Source of the DNA: Treponema sp. J25
Lineage (GTDB): Bacteria; Spirochaetota; Spirochaetia; Treponematales; Breznakiellaceae
Assembly: GCF_004343725.1 (NCBI RefSeq)
Contig: NZ_PTQW01000012.1
Location: 124,001 to 188,000 of the forward strand
Reading direction: 5' to 3'
DNA length: 64,000 nucleotides
Shown: piece after piece, positions 1 through 6,033 of the stretch
Position numbering within the stretch: position 1 is the stretch's first letter
Layout: each line of letters begins with the position of its first letter
Made by a program: the position numbers and the translations under genes
Notes under the pieces: model-generated
Told to the model about the DNA's origin: nothing
The model's database searches: none
Seen by the model: the letters and a program-made list of their open reading frames with translations, nothing else

Positions 1-996
1 CATAACCTGTCGATATCCTCGGGCAAAGCGGCGGGAGAAGAACCAAACGAGAACAGAAGAAAGAGGAACAGTCAAAAAGGTAACCCAGAAAAGCAAAGAC
101 GATTGAAAAAAAAGTACCGCCGCGACAACAAGCACCATGAGGATATCTAAAACCACCGTTACAGCCGCTTCCGAAAGGGCATTCCGAATTTTTTGAGCAT
201 CATCTATACGAGAGAGGATTTCACCGGTTTTACGGGAATCAAAAAAAGGAATTGGAAGATGTAGCACATGTCTAAAGTATGAAAATATAAGACGGAAATC
301 TACTTTAAGTGAAAAGGTAAGTACTATATGGTTACGAATCACTTCTAGTATTACCCTGAATAGGGTGATAATTGCCATGCCCAGAGAAATTACATGAAGG
401 CTTGTAAAGGCTCCAGAAAAAAGGATTTCATCAATTAAATAACGAAAATAAAGAGATCCCGAGATTCCAAAAAGAGTAATTAACAAAGAAGAAATACCTA
501 CCTGGATTAATTCGCTTTTATGAGGTACTAGCAGTGGTAAAAAACGAGTAAAAAGTCCCGCTTCTTTCTTTTTTATAAGAAAATCTTTCCCGGGAGAGAG
601 GAATACCACATAGCCAGTCCAGAGTTTACAAAAATCTTGAATTGTATATTTTTGCCGACCTTCAGCGGGATCCAAAACTGTAATAATTTTTTTCGTTATC
701 CGTGCCACAACAACAAAATGCAAAAGCCCACCCTGGGGTGTTGTTTTTTTAATGTGGGCTATAAAGGGTACCGGTAAAGCTGGTGATAGGGCCTCATAGT
801 TTCCCTTAAGAGCTCGAGCTGTAAAACCTAAGGTTTCTGCTGCCTTTACCATTCCGCCCAGGGTAGTGCCCTGGCGATCGGTCCCAGCAATTTCCCTAAT
901 TCGAGTAACTCCAGAGCGGGATTTATAATGTCGGGCTATCATCGCAATACAAGCGGCCCCACAATCGGTTTCATCAAGCTGACGAATACATTTCAT
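1..996 (-). CDS. C39-peptidase bacteriocin ABC exporter, N-terminal part (runs off left edge)
   Basis: Membrane exporter that should cut double-glycine leaders and export the mature peptides. The 332 codons in the window were translated directly from the minus strand. Residues 1-130 form a peptidase C39 domain with the full catalytic set: Cys12 in the motif QLDETDCGAAC, His93 (LLHFVV) and Asp109 (LDP). Residues from about 155 on are hydrophobic and match the start of an ABC transmembrane domain (FDSRKTGEILSRIDD at the cytoplasmic coupling region). The ATPase domain lies beyond the window. The ATG at 996 overlaps the TGA of a 19-codon ORF (ATGA) and has no Shine-Dalgarno of its own, so translation is probably coupled. 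It is the last visible gene behind the two leader-peptide precursors, which are its likely substrates. Confidence 0.93.
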   Translation of the reverse strand, partial: MKCIRQLDETDCGAACIAMIARHYKSRSGVTRIREIAGTDRQGTTLGGMVKAAETLGFTARALKGNYEALSPALPVPFIAHIKKTTPQGGLLHFVVVARITKKIITVLDPAEGRQKYTIQDFCKLWTGYVVFLSPGKDFLIKKKEAGLFTRFLPLLVPHKSELIQVGISSLLITLFGISGSLYFRYLIDEILFSGAFTSLHVISLGMAIITLFRVILEVIRNHIVLTFSLKVDFRLIFSYFRHVLHLPIPFFDSRKTGEILSRIDDAQKIRNALSEAAVTVVLDILMVLVVAAVLFFQSSLLFWVTFLTVPLSSVLVWFFSRRFARGYRQVM

Positions 997-1052
997 AGAG
1001 AAATAGGAATCAGTATTTTGAACAATAAGCTCATAAGATCATCATTATTCAT
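993..1052 (-). CDS. 19-residue ORF, translationally coupled to the exporter
   Basis: A very short ORF reading MNNDDLMSLLFKILIPISL. Its ATG follows AAGGAG at 7 nt, the best ribosome site near the exporter start. The ATG overlaps the end of the 73-residue ORF upstream (GAAAATGAATAA), and its stop TGA overlaps the exporter ATG. It has an acidic N-terminus and a hydrophobic C-terminus. It could be only a coupling device that loads ribosomes for the exporter, or a small membrane or signalling peptide. It has no double-glycine motif. Real translation is inferred from the ribosome site and overlaps only. Confidence 0.4.
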   Translation of the reverse strand: MNNDDLMSLLFKILIPISL

Positions 1053-1266
1053 TTTCAAACTCCTTATTTTTGATTATATTTTGATTCTTTTCGACAATTC
1101 GTATAACATTCCAAACAAAAAAATAAATACCACAGAATGTACCAACATCAACAAGAAGCTTCCAGAAATTAAAAGGCGCCTCAAATAGTAAATAGGAAAA
1201 ACCTATTACTCCCCAAAACAAACGAGAAACAATATAGGCTATTACAAAAGTAATTATGTATTTCAA
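1045..1266 (-). CDS. Small membrane protein, bacteriocin locus (possible immunity protein)
   Basis: 73 residues starting with TTG (MKYIITFV...). There are two hydrophobic segments, about residues 3-28 and 40-56, then a charged tail (EKNQNIIKNKEFENE). I recognise no family. The start lies inside the upstream ORF (86-nt overlap) and the stop overlaps the ATG of the 19-codon ORF, so it is embedded in a coupled string that ends in the exporter. Small two-span membrane proteins beside leader peptides are often immunity proteins, but that role is inferred from position only. The TTG start has only a weak purine stretch upstream, so the start is uncertain. Confidence 0.5.
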   Translation of the reverse strand: MKYIITFVIAYIVSRLFWGVIGFSYLLFEAPFNFWKLLVDVGTFCGIYFFVWNVIRIVEKNQNIIKNKEFENE

Positions 1267-1531
1267 ATTTTAATCTCTTTTTTTTAGTAAGGATAAAAAA
1301 ATATCTCGCTCCCTTAACAAAATTATATACCTTTAATTTTTTTATAGTTTCAAAAAACTTAAAAGCAGCAGGTAAAATTATAATACCAGTTAAAACAAGG
1401 CTGCTAATAAAAATCATTGTTCCTTTCGTTTCCCCCAAACTATCAGTTCGAAACCCTAAATAGGGCGAGAACATAAATGCATAAAACAAAAGCAATAATA
1501 CATAATAAACAGCGGAAACAACTACTTTCAT
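1181..1531 (-). CDS. Small membrane protein, copy 1 of a duplicated gene (immunity candidate)
   Basis: 116 residues. The first ~63 are almost identical to the protein at 3272-3487: a first membrane span (VVVSAVYYVLLLLFYAFMF), a short loop (GFRTDSLG) and a second span (MIFISSLVLTGIIILPAAF). After KFFETIK the two copies diverge. This one has a long basic and aromatic tail that overlaps the next ORF in another frame, so the tail may be read-through into non-homologous DNA after the duplication junction (about 1341). The function is unknown. A two-span membrane protein duplicated together with a bacteriocin precursor suggests immunity; this is inference. Confidence 0.6.
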   Translation of the reverse strand: MKVVVSAVYYVLLLLFYAFMFSPYLGFRTDSLGETKGTMIFISSLVLTGIIILPAAFKFFETIKKLKVYNFVKGARYFFILTKKKRLKFEIHNYFCNSLYCFSFVLGSNRFFLFTI

Positions 1532-1541
1532 TTCTTTACTC
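1341..1541. repeat. 201-bp direct repeat, copy 1 (small membrane gene)
   Basis: Matches 3297-3497 with four substitutions and no indel, at an offset of 1956 bp. It covers the ribosome site and the first ~63 codons of the membrane gene. The different offset from the 262-bp repeat (1669 bp) shows that the intervening segments have been replaced or changed in length since duplication. Confidence 0.9.
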
Positions 1542-1594
1542 TCAATCCCCCCTTTCTCCGTGTTTTTTTATCCTCTACAAAGAAAAGTTATACT

Positions 1595-1978
1595 TTAAGA
1601 TTTTTCTGCTGCTAATGATTTAGTTCTTAATAAAATATTAATAACCACTACAACATCCGTCGTCAGTCTCATATATATAAATATTATATATAAAAAAATA
1701 GTAATGATCACACTATATATTCCTATTGTAGTAGCTAAATTAAAAATTGGCCCCATAATAACATTAAAAGAGAAAACAAGTATTGTAAAAAAAAACAGAA
1801 AGTCAAGAAGCCAGGAAAATTTTATAAACCCAACAGAAATGTACCAACAAAACGTTTTTTTAATATTAACTGTTAAACTAAAACCGCTGCTTATATTAAC
1901 AATTAATTGCTCATTTTTACTATAAGCAGATATACCATTTTTTGATAATTCATTAACATAGCATGTCATGTCTACCAT
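1595..1978 (-). CDS. Membrane protein of unknown function directly behind precursor A
   Basis: 127 residues. The start ATG at 1978 has GGAG 9 nt upstream. The N-terminal ~45 residues are polar (MVDMTCYVNELSKNGISAYS). There are two strong hydrophobic segments, about 50-75 and 80-105, and a short tail (LLRTKSLAAEKS). It lies 48 nt downstream of precursor A and has no counterpart behind precursor B. It could be the dedicated immunity or accessory protein of peptide A. No family was recognised and no sequence motif shows function. Confidence 0.6.
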   Translation of the reverse strand: MVDMTCYVNELSKNGISAYSKNEQLIVNISSGFSLTVNIKKTFCWYISVGFIKFSWLLDFLFFFTILVFSFNVIMGPIFNLATTIGIYSVIITIFLYIIFIYMRLTTDVVVVINILLRTKSLAAEKS

Positions 1979-2026
1979 TCTTGTTAACTCCGATTTTTTA
2001 GTTATACATCAAAATTACAATTCATT

Positions 2027-2248
2027 TCAGCCTCTCGTAGAAGCATATATTATTAATGCTCCCACTGACATAGCGCCTATTCCCACTTTTATTGCTGGTA
2101 TACTTACTGGTGAAGGACAGGTAATAGCCGAAATTACCAAGGCCCCTCCAGCAACAACCGCAATACCTCCCACTATAACGCCCCCAATATTTACGCCACC
2201 CTCAATCTGTTCAAGTTCCAGGGAAGACACTTCGGTAAATCCGTTCAT
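2027..2248 (-). CDS. Double-glycine leader bacteriocin-like precursor A
   Basis: 73-residue precursor. The leader is MNGFTEVSSLELEQIEGG, an ideal double-glycine leader (LxxxELxxIxGG type) cut by C39 exporters. The predicted mature core is 55 residues beginning VNIGGVIVGG. It is Gly/Ala/Val-rich with GxxxG patterns, one Cys (AITCPSP) and the end IYASTRG. AAGGAG lies 6 nt before the ATG. The leader, 5' UTR and promoter are nearly identical to those of precursor B, but the cores are unrelated. It resembles class II unmodified bacteriocins. The GxxxG patterns would also fit a two-peptide system with B, but each has its own promoter copy. Antimicrobial action is inferred. Confidence 0.85.
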   Translation of the reverse strand: MNGFTEVSSLELEQIEGGVNIGGVIVGGIAVVAGGALVISAITCPSPVSIPAIKVGIGAMSVGALIIYASTRG

Positions 2249-2291
2249 ACGGTTCTCCTTGTGCGCTATACGCGCCGTTACTTTTTTCTTT

Positions 2292-2315
2292 CCATACCGG
2301 AAAGAGCCATACCGG
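2292..2315 (-). promoter_or_regulatory. Direct repeat of CCGGTATGG in the precursor A 5' UTR
   Basis: On the minus strand, CCGGTATGG occurs twice, separated by CTCTTT (plus coordinates 2307-2315 and 2292-2300). The 15-bp period places the two copies a little over one helical turn apart, just downstream of the predicted transcription start. The same pair occurs upstream of precursor B (3961-3984). A tandem activator or repressor site, as in peptide-induced bacteriocin regulation, is possible; an RNA element is the alternative. No cognate regulator gene lies in the window. Confidence 0.5.
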
Positions 2316-2323
2316 TAGTAGCT

Positions 2324-2357
2324 ATGATAAGCCTACCCCCCCCCCGAAATTTGTCAA
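2324..2357 (-). promoter_or_regulatory. Precursor A promoter with a G10 tract in the spacer
   Basis: The consensus -35 TTGACA lies at 2357-2352. A run of exactly ten G occupies 2345-2336. Candidate -10 boxes are TAGGCT at 2335-2330 (16-nt spacer) and TATCAT at 2329-2324 (22-nt spacer). TAGGCT is also the -10 at 28522, behind TTGACA with a 17-nt spacer. A one-base change in the G run would move the spacer between 15, 16 and 17 nt, as in known phase-variable promoters. Promoter activity is predicted from sequence only. Confidence 0.65.
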
Positions 2358-2385
2358 GCGTTTTTTTAAAAAAGTGATACCATCC

Positions 2386-2862
2386 TCATACAACATTGGG
2401 ATTAATTCCCACATAAATTTGTACATGAACCATATCTTTAGATTGATTGTATGGTTGTTTTGATAGCGTATATACCGCTGTTATAGGCTGCAATTTACGT
2501 TCTCCTATATAGGCCGCAAGGTTTTGATATATTTGCGGCAATGCATGAGGTGTCCCTTCATATTCACAACACAAAGCATTTACAAGGTGAAGTTCATGTT
2601 TTACGACATATTCTTCAGGTAATATTTCAGGTATTTTCCCATCTTCTAATTCTATAAGTATTTCTCCGTCTACTAATTTTTTTCCCTCCCTATTTGTTTT
2701 TTCACCATAGGTTGCCGTAATAATGGAATAAATGGAACATCCTAATTTTTCTAGAACACCCTTTATTGTACCTAATTCATTTACTAAATCTTCAGGGAAA
2801 AAATCCGACCGCTTTGAAAGTAAAGAAAACAAGTGTAATTCTCTATGTTCGGTGATTTTCAT
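2386..2862 (-). CDS. Soluble protein of unknown function, possibly GyrI-like/DUF5085-like
   Basis: 158 residues, no signal peptide or membrane span. ATG at 2862 with GAGG upstream. The N-terminus MKITEHRELHLFSLLSKR and the alternating beta-type segments with a central DGEILIELED recall the GyrI-like/DUF5085 effector-binding fold, but this assignment is tentative and made by eye. It lies 27 nt behind the 98-residue membrane gene, ends 28 nt before the -35 of precursor A, and its last 23 codons lie inside the 262-bp repeat. A relic of a second copy remains at 4055-4126, so the ancestral unit had this gene in front of the leader promoter. Roles in immunity or in sensing are both possible. Confidence 0.6.
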   Translation of the reverse strand: MKITEHRELHLFSLLSKRSDFFPEDLVNELGTIKGVLEKLGCSIYSIITATYGEKTNREGKKLVDGEILIELEDGKIPEILPEEYVVKHELHLVNALCCEYEGTPHALPQIYQNLAAYIGERKLQPITAVYTLSKQPYNQSKDMVHVQIYVGINPNVV

Positions 2863-2889
2863 TAGCTACCTCTTTATATCTTTGTGCCA

Positions 2890-3186
2890 TTAATCCAATA
2901 AAAGGGGTAAAAACAACTGCACAAAAATTCTCCCTTGGTAGGAGTATAAATCACCTATTTTGAACAACTTTAGAATAATATACACTACATTGTATCCCGT
3001 AACCCATACCAAAATAAAAAACAAAGGAAAGACAAATTTCTTTTTTACGCATACTCCTATTCCCAAGGCTGCTACAGTATAAGGAATAAGAACATTAACG
3101 AACAAGGTTATATCTGTAGTTATAAAATATATGCCTATTGAAAATAAAATCCCTATACCAATTAAAAGATACGAAAATCGCTTCAT
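2890..3186 (-). CDS. Membrane protein in bacteriocin locus, 98 residues
   Basis: I chose the start MKRFSYLLIGIGILFSIG at 3186 because AGGAG lies 5 nt upstream. An upstream in-frame ATG at 3210 has no such site. There are about three hydrophobic segments (residues 5-25, 30-52, 58-78), then a short tail (KIGDLYSYQG) and a fourth hydrophobic end. No family was recognised. It lies between the duplicated 71-residue membrane gene and the 158-residue gene, apparently co-transcribed from the precursor B promoter. Candidate immunity or transport accessory protein, by position only. Confidence 0.55.
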   Translation of the reverse strand: MKRFSYLLIGIGILFSIGIYFITTDITLFVNVLIPYTVAALGIGVCVKKKFVFPLFFILVWVTGYNVVYIILKLFKIGDLYSYQGRIFVQLFLPLLLD

Positions 3187-3271
3187 AGATACTCCTATAA
3201 TGCCCCCCATAAAAATGTGTGGGGCATTGTTTTATTTTTTACGATTATTACGAATCACATATGTTAGCTTC

Positions 3272-3487
3272 TTACTTAGATTTTTTACCTATATCTTTTA
3301 TAGTTTCAAAAAACTTAAAAGCAGCAGGTAAAATTATAATACCAGTTAAAACAAGGCTGCTAATAAAAATCATTGTTCCTTTCGTTCCCCCCAAACTATC
3401 AGTTCGAAACCCTAAATAGGGTGAGAACATAAATGCATAAAATAAAAGCAATAATACATAATAAACAGCGGAAACAATTACTTTCAT
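3272..3487 (-). CDS. Small membrane protein, copy 2 of a duplicated gene (immunity candidate)
   Basis: 71 residues with a good ribosome site (GGGGAG, 9 nt). It has two membrane spans joined by GFRTDSLGGTKG and a short basic end (DIGKKSK). The first ~63 residues differ from the copy at 1181-1531 by only a couple of substitutions; the DNA repeat covers 3297-3497. This version is compact and ends cleanly, so it is probably the ancestral form. It lies behind precursor B after a 208-nt gap that contains a 16-bp perfect hairpin. An immunity role is inferred from the pairing with the precursor. Confidence 0.65.
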   Translation of the reverse strand: MKVIVSAVYYVLLLLFYAFMFSPYLGFRTDSLGGTKGTMIFISSLVLTGIIILPAAFKFFETIKDIGKKSK

Positions 3488-3497
3488 TTCTTTACTC
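3297..3497. repeat. 201-bp direct repeat, copy 2 (small membrane gene)
   Basis: Partner of 1341-1541; see that entry for the comparison. Confidence 0.9.
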
Positions 3498-3629
3498 CCC
3501 CCTCTGACTCAAATTGGTATATAACCGAGTCAATCTCAAAATTCAACCACTAATCTTCAAATTATGAAATTGGCTTTACGATTGCCATCAATTACTTTTC
3601 AATCGCTGTAACAAATCTCGGATTTCTAT

Positions 3630-3668
3630 GTAGCTATTTCAAAACTCTCTGCGTTTTGAAATAGCTAC
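3630..3668 (-). terminator. 16-bp perfect hairpin between precursor B and its downstream membrane gene
   Basis: GTAGCTATTTCAAAAC pairs perfectly with GTTTTGAAATAGCTAC across a 7-nt loop. It starts 28 nt after the precursor B stop codon. No U-tract follows on the minus strand, so it is more likely an mRNA-stability or processing stem that keeps precursor transcript high relative to the downstream genes than a classical terminator. There is no equivalent behind precursor A. Confidence 0.6.
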
Positions 3669-3695
3669 GCTTATTAATTTAAATTAAATTTGATT

Positions 3696-3917
3696 TTAGT
3701 AAGATGCTACAAATCCTGCGGCAGCAAATACCACAGTTGGTATAACCACACAAGCCACTGCTCCTGCCCTAGTAATAGGAGCAACATGTTGAGCAATTTG
3801 TACGCCAAGAGAAAATCCTGTGGCAGCTCCAAGTAAAGCCCCTGCAATTCCACTTGCTATTCCTCCACCCTCAATCTGTTCAAGTTCCAGGGAAGACACT
3901 TCGGTAAATCCGTTCAT
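3696..3917 (-). CDS. Double-glycine leader bacteriocin-like precursor B
   Basis: 73 residues. The leader MNGFTEVSSLELEQIEGG is identical to that of precursor A. The 55-residue core starts GIASGIAGALLGAATG and is Ala/Gly-rich with GxxxG patterns, a central QHVAPITRAG segment, one Cys (VACVVIP) and an aromatic end (GFVASY). AAGGAG lies 6 nt before the ATG. Core lengths of A and B are equal (55) although the sequences are unrelated. The likely product is a class II type membrane-active peptide processed by the C39 exporter at the left edge; activity is inferred. No lanthionine-forming enzyme is visible in the window. Confidence 0.85.
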   Translation of the reverse strand: MNGFTEVSSLELEQIEGGGIASGIAGALLGAATGFSLGVQIAQHVAPITRAGAVACVVIPTVVFAAAGFVASY

Positions 3918-3960
3918 ACGGTTCTCCTTGTGCGCTATATGCGCCGTTACTTTTTTCTTT

Positions 3961-3984
3961 CCATACCGGAAAGAGCCATACCGG
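3961..3984 (-). promoter_or_regulatory. Direct repeat of CCGGTATGG in the precursor B 5' UTR
   Basis: Same tandem 9-bp site pair (3976-3984 and 3961-3969) as upstream of precursor A. It is part of the 262-bp repeat, so its conservation may only reflect recent duplication. Confidence 0.5.
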
Positions 3985-3992
3985 TAGTAGCT

Positions 3993-4026
3993 ATAATAAG
4001 CCTACCCCCCCCCCGAAATTTGTCAA
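3993..4026 (-). promoter_or_regulatory. Precursor B promoter with a G10 tract in the spacer
   Basis: TTGACA at 4026-4021, G10 at 4014-4005, TAGGCT at 4004-3999 (16-nt spacer), then TATTAT at 3998-3993. The copy A counterpart of the last box is TATCAT, so one of the two substitutions in the repeat improves a candidate -10 here. The G run has the same length as in copy A. Confidence 0.65.
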
Positions 4027-4054
4027 GCGTTTTTTTAAAAAAGTGATACCATCC

Positions 4055-4126
4055 TCATACAACATTGGGATTAATTCCCACATAAATTTGTACATGAACC
4101 ATATCTTTAGATTGATTGTATGGTTG
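4055..4126 (-). pseudogene. 3' remnant of a second copy of the 158-residue gene
   Basis: The minus strand encodes the last 23 residues and stop of the 158-residue protein (from QPYNQSKDMV to INPNVV) without any start or upstream part. The remnant marks where the tandem duplication was joined to chromosomal DNA and shows which gene preceded the promoter in the original unit. Confidence 0.85.
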
Positions 4127-4189
4127 CGATGATATACCCTTGTCATGCACACATTTTTACGAGAAACACGTAAACCTTTCATCCACCTA

Positions 4190-5806
4190 TTAAAACCGTC
4201 CGCCGAAGCCGATACCGCCATAAACCGCATAGCTGTAGGGGCCCCCTGCTTCAGCCAGGGCATAAGCGGTAATATTGAGCGGCCCCCGGGTATATATACT
4301 CACCTCCGCTCCCAATGAAAGGGGGAACTGCAGGGCGAACGCCCCCTTGTTCAGCGGGTCGCTTTTCATGGCCGCCGAGAGGGCCAGGCGCACCGGATTG
4401 GAAATCCGTACCTCCGCGCCGACCCTCAGAGTAGACCAGACGAAGAGGTCCGGTGTGGACCAGCGATCATCGGTCCAATAGGGATAAAAAGTGGAAACCT
4501 GAATCTCCGGGGCGGCAAAAAGTCTTAAGGGGCCATCGCTATACTCAAGGGGGACCAAGAGCGAAAGACCGTCGTAATTAGCGAGCCCGTCCCAGGCAGG
4601 GGGAATATAGGAGGTGCTTTCAGAGGAAATATCGCTTACGAAATTGCGGTAGGAACCTCGAATACCAATAGCCGCCGAAAAGGGGTTTTGGTACTCCGTG
4701 AGTTTCAGTTTAGCCGTCGCGGTACATCCAAGCCAGTCGGTGCTGACATCAGAAACCTGAGGCCGGCCCACATAGGTTACCAGCATCCCCGCTTCCGCAT
4801 ATTCACTCACAGCCACCCTCAGGGAGGTGAAGGAAACCCAGGTAGAACCCACCGGCTCGGCGGGGGAAGCCAGGTGGGAAATAAACGCCGTGGCAAAAGA
4901 CCAGGTCCGTTCAGGCAGCACCTGCGCATCGGGAACAAAAAAGGGCCCCGAAAATCCCGAACCGCCAAGCCAGGTCCGCAGCGGGATGCCGTCGTTTCCT
5001 ACATACACATAGTGCCGAAATTCCTGTCCTATAGGCTGGGAATCCCTGTCGAGTCCCTGAACCACCACGGTGTATTTACCCTTTGGAACCAGGCGGCCCT
5101 TGCCGTCGGTGCCATCCCAGAAGACATCCTGGGATCCCTTATGTATTTCATAGGGGCCGAGGGATCTGACAGATCGATGGTCCTGATCCAGAATTTGTAT
5201 GCCGATTGTTCCCGGAGCGGTCACATATACGGTAAGCCGGGCGGAACCGAAATAGCCTGGGTTGTCTGGATTCACTGAACTATTTTGCATTTCCACATCG
5301 ATGATACGAAAATCTGCCGGTACCAGTTCTACGCTAAGGACGGTGGTGTGGTCTTTGGTAATTTGAACAGTCCTTTCCCATACTTCAAATCCAAAGGCCC
5401 GCACTTCTATATGATGCGTGCCCGGAGAGAGGTCAAAGGTGTTTCCGATGCGGGGATCACCGTCTATGAACACCGGCGTTCCAAAGGGAATGCCAAGCAA
5501 TTTCACTGTCCCATGGGGAGGGACCTCCTTAACTATAATTACGGTGTTCGACGTATTCCATCCTGAAGCGTAGGGATCCGAAGCGGCCCAGGCGCTGTTC
5601 CCGCTCGAAGCACTACCCGATGAACTACTGCCTGAGTTTCCGGAGTTCTTTTCCTGGGCTGCCCTGTTCCGGCGGGCCGCTTCCTCGTCAGCATGTACGG
5701 AGCGGGAATAGGTTCCGCCTGAACTAGTGGCGCAGGAAAGGGAAAAAATCAATAAAAAAGAACTAGGTACCAAACAAAAGACATGTTTTAATTTCATTGC
5801 TTTCAT
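4190..5806 (-). CDS. PEGA-domain outer-membrane lipoprotein
   Basis: About 538 residues. The start was taken as MKAMKLKHVF (5806); a GTG nine codons upstream and an ATG three codons downstream are possible. A lipoprotein signal peptide ends at LLIFSLSC. A Ser/Gly/Asn-rich linker follows, then a PEGA-like domain (VPPHGTVKLLGIPFGTPVFI ... GTHHIEVRAFGFE), then a FlgD-type Ig-like domain (about 185-265; DGTDGKGRLVPKGKYTVVV). The C-terminal half has alternating hydrophobic strands and ends in GFGGRF with a terminal aromatic residue, as in outer-membrane beta-barrels. The likely role is an envelope structural or surface protein. It precedes the bacteriocin island on the same strand, with no convincing terminator between. 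Confidence 0.75.
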   Translation of the reverse strand: MKAMKLKHVFCLVPSSFLLIFSLSCATSSGGTYSRSVHADEEAARRNRAAQEKNSGNSGSSSSGSASSGNSAWAASDPYASGWNTSNTVIIVKEVPPHGTVKLLGIPFGTPVFIDGDPRIGNTFDLSPGTHHIEVRAFGFEVWERTVQITKDHTTVLSVELVPADFRIIDVEMQNSSVNPDNPGYFGSARLTVYVTAPGTIGIQILDQDHRSVRSLGPYEIHKGSQDVFWDGTDGKGRLVPKGKYTVVVQGLDRDSQPIGQEFRHYVYVGNDGIPLRTWLGGSGFSGPFFVPDAQVLPERTWSFATAFISHLASPAEPVGSTWVSFTSLRVAVSEYAEAGMLVTYVGRPQVSDVSTDWLGCTATAKLKLTEYQNPFSAAIGIRGSYRNFVSDISSESTSYIPPAWDGLANYDGLSLLVPLEYSDGPLRLFAAPEIQVSTFYPYWTDDRWSTPDLFVWSTLRVGAEVRISNPVRLALSAAMKSDPLNKGAFALQFPLSLGAEVSIYTRGPLNITAYALAEAGGPYSYAVYGGIGFGGRF

Positions 5807-6033
5807 ATACAATATGATTGCCGCAAAGAACACAAAAATTCAATGAAACCTGACATTTTTAAATTTAAAGATTTATAAGTATGATGCATACCTATTACCC
5901 CAAAGCCGCAGGCCCCTGTTTTAAGGTGCTCTCTTGTTTCGCGGGACCATCCTTGGGGGTATCATACCGACCCAGGATTCAGTGTAAAGGCCCCTCTCAG
6001 GGAGGAGACTCTGACACATCCCTTATAGGAGAG
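5807..6033. other. Intergenic region between the amylase and PEGA lipoprotein genes
   Basis: 227 bp with the presumed promoter of the lipoprotein near 5870-5890 (A+T-rich, TATAAA-like on the minus strand). No RNA gene or strong terminator was seen. Confidence 0.4.

Larger units (their letters stand above)
2196..2457. repeat. 262-bp direct repeat, copy 1 (promoter-leader cassette)
   Basis: Identical to 3865-4126 apart from two substitutions seen by eye, with no indel and an offset of 1669 bp. It contains the last 23 codons and stop of the 158-residue gene, the promoter with its G10 tract, the 5' UTR, the ribosome site and the leader. It stops within the second Gly codon of the GG site. Recombination between the copies would delete 1669 bp (precursor B core, 71-, 98- and 158-residue genes) or amplify the unit. 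Confidence 0.93.
3865..4126. repeat. 262-bp direct repeat, copy 2 (promoter-leader cassette)
   Basis: Partner of 2196-2457. Its right end (4126) is also where the A+T-rich island ends, 64 bp from the stop codon of the next chromosomal gene. Confidence 0.93.

Noticed and set aside
993-1052. Frameshift joining the 73-codon ORF to the exporter
   Set aside because: The C39 domain begins correctly at MKCIRQLDE, so the exporter needs no upstream coding sequence.
928-1188. Plus-strand ORF across the exporter start
   Set aside because: It is antisense to three supported minus-strand frames and has no ribosome site or recognisable product.
3211-3271. AATGCCCC/GGGGCATT stem as a terminator of the minus-strand operon
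   Set aside because: The T-rich side lies on the plus strand, so it would not terminate minus-strand transcripts.
1-4126. Lantibiotic or other modified-peptide system
   Set aside because: Each core has only one Cys and no LanM, radical SAM or YcaO gene is visible. Genes left of the window could change this.
4688-5278. Plus-strand ORF of 196 codons within the PEGA lipoprotein gene
   Set aside because: It is antisense to a well-supported gene and rich in Arg/Pro/Gly, as expected for a G+C-rich shadow frame.
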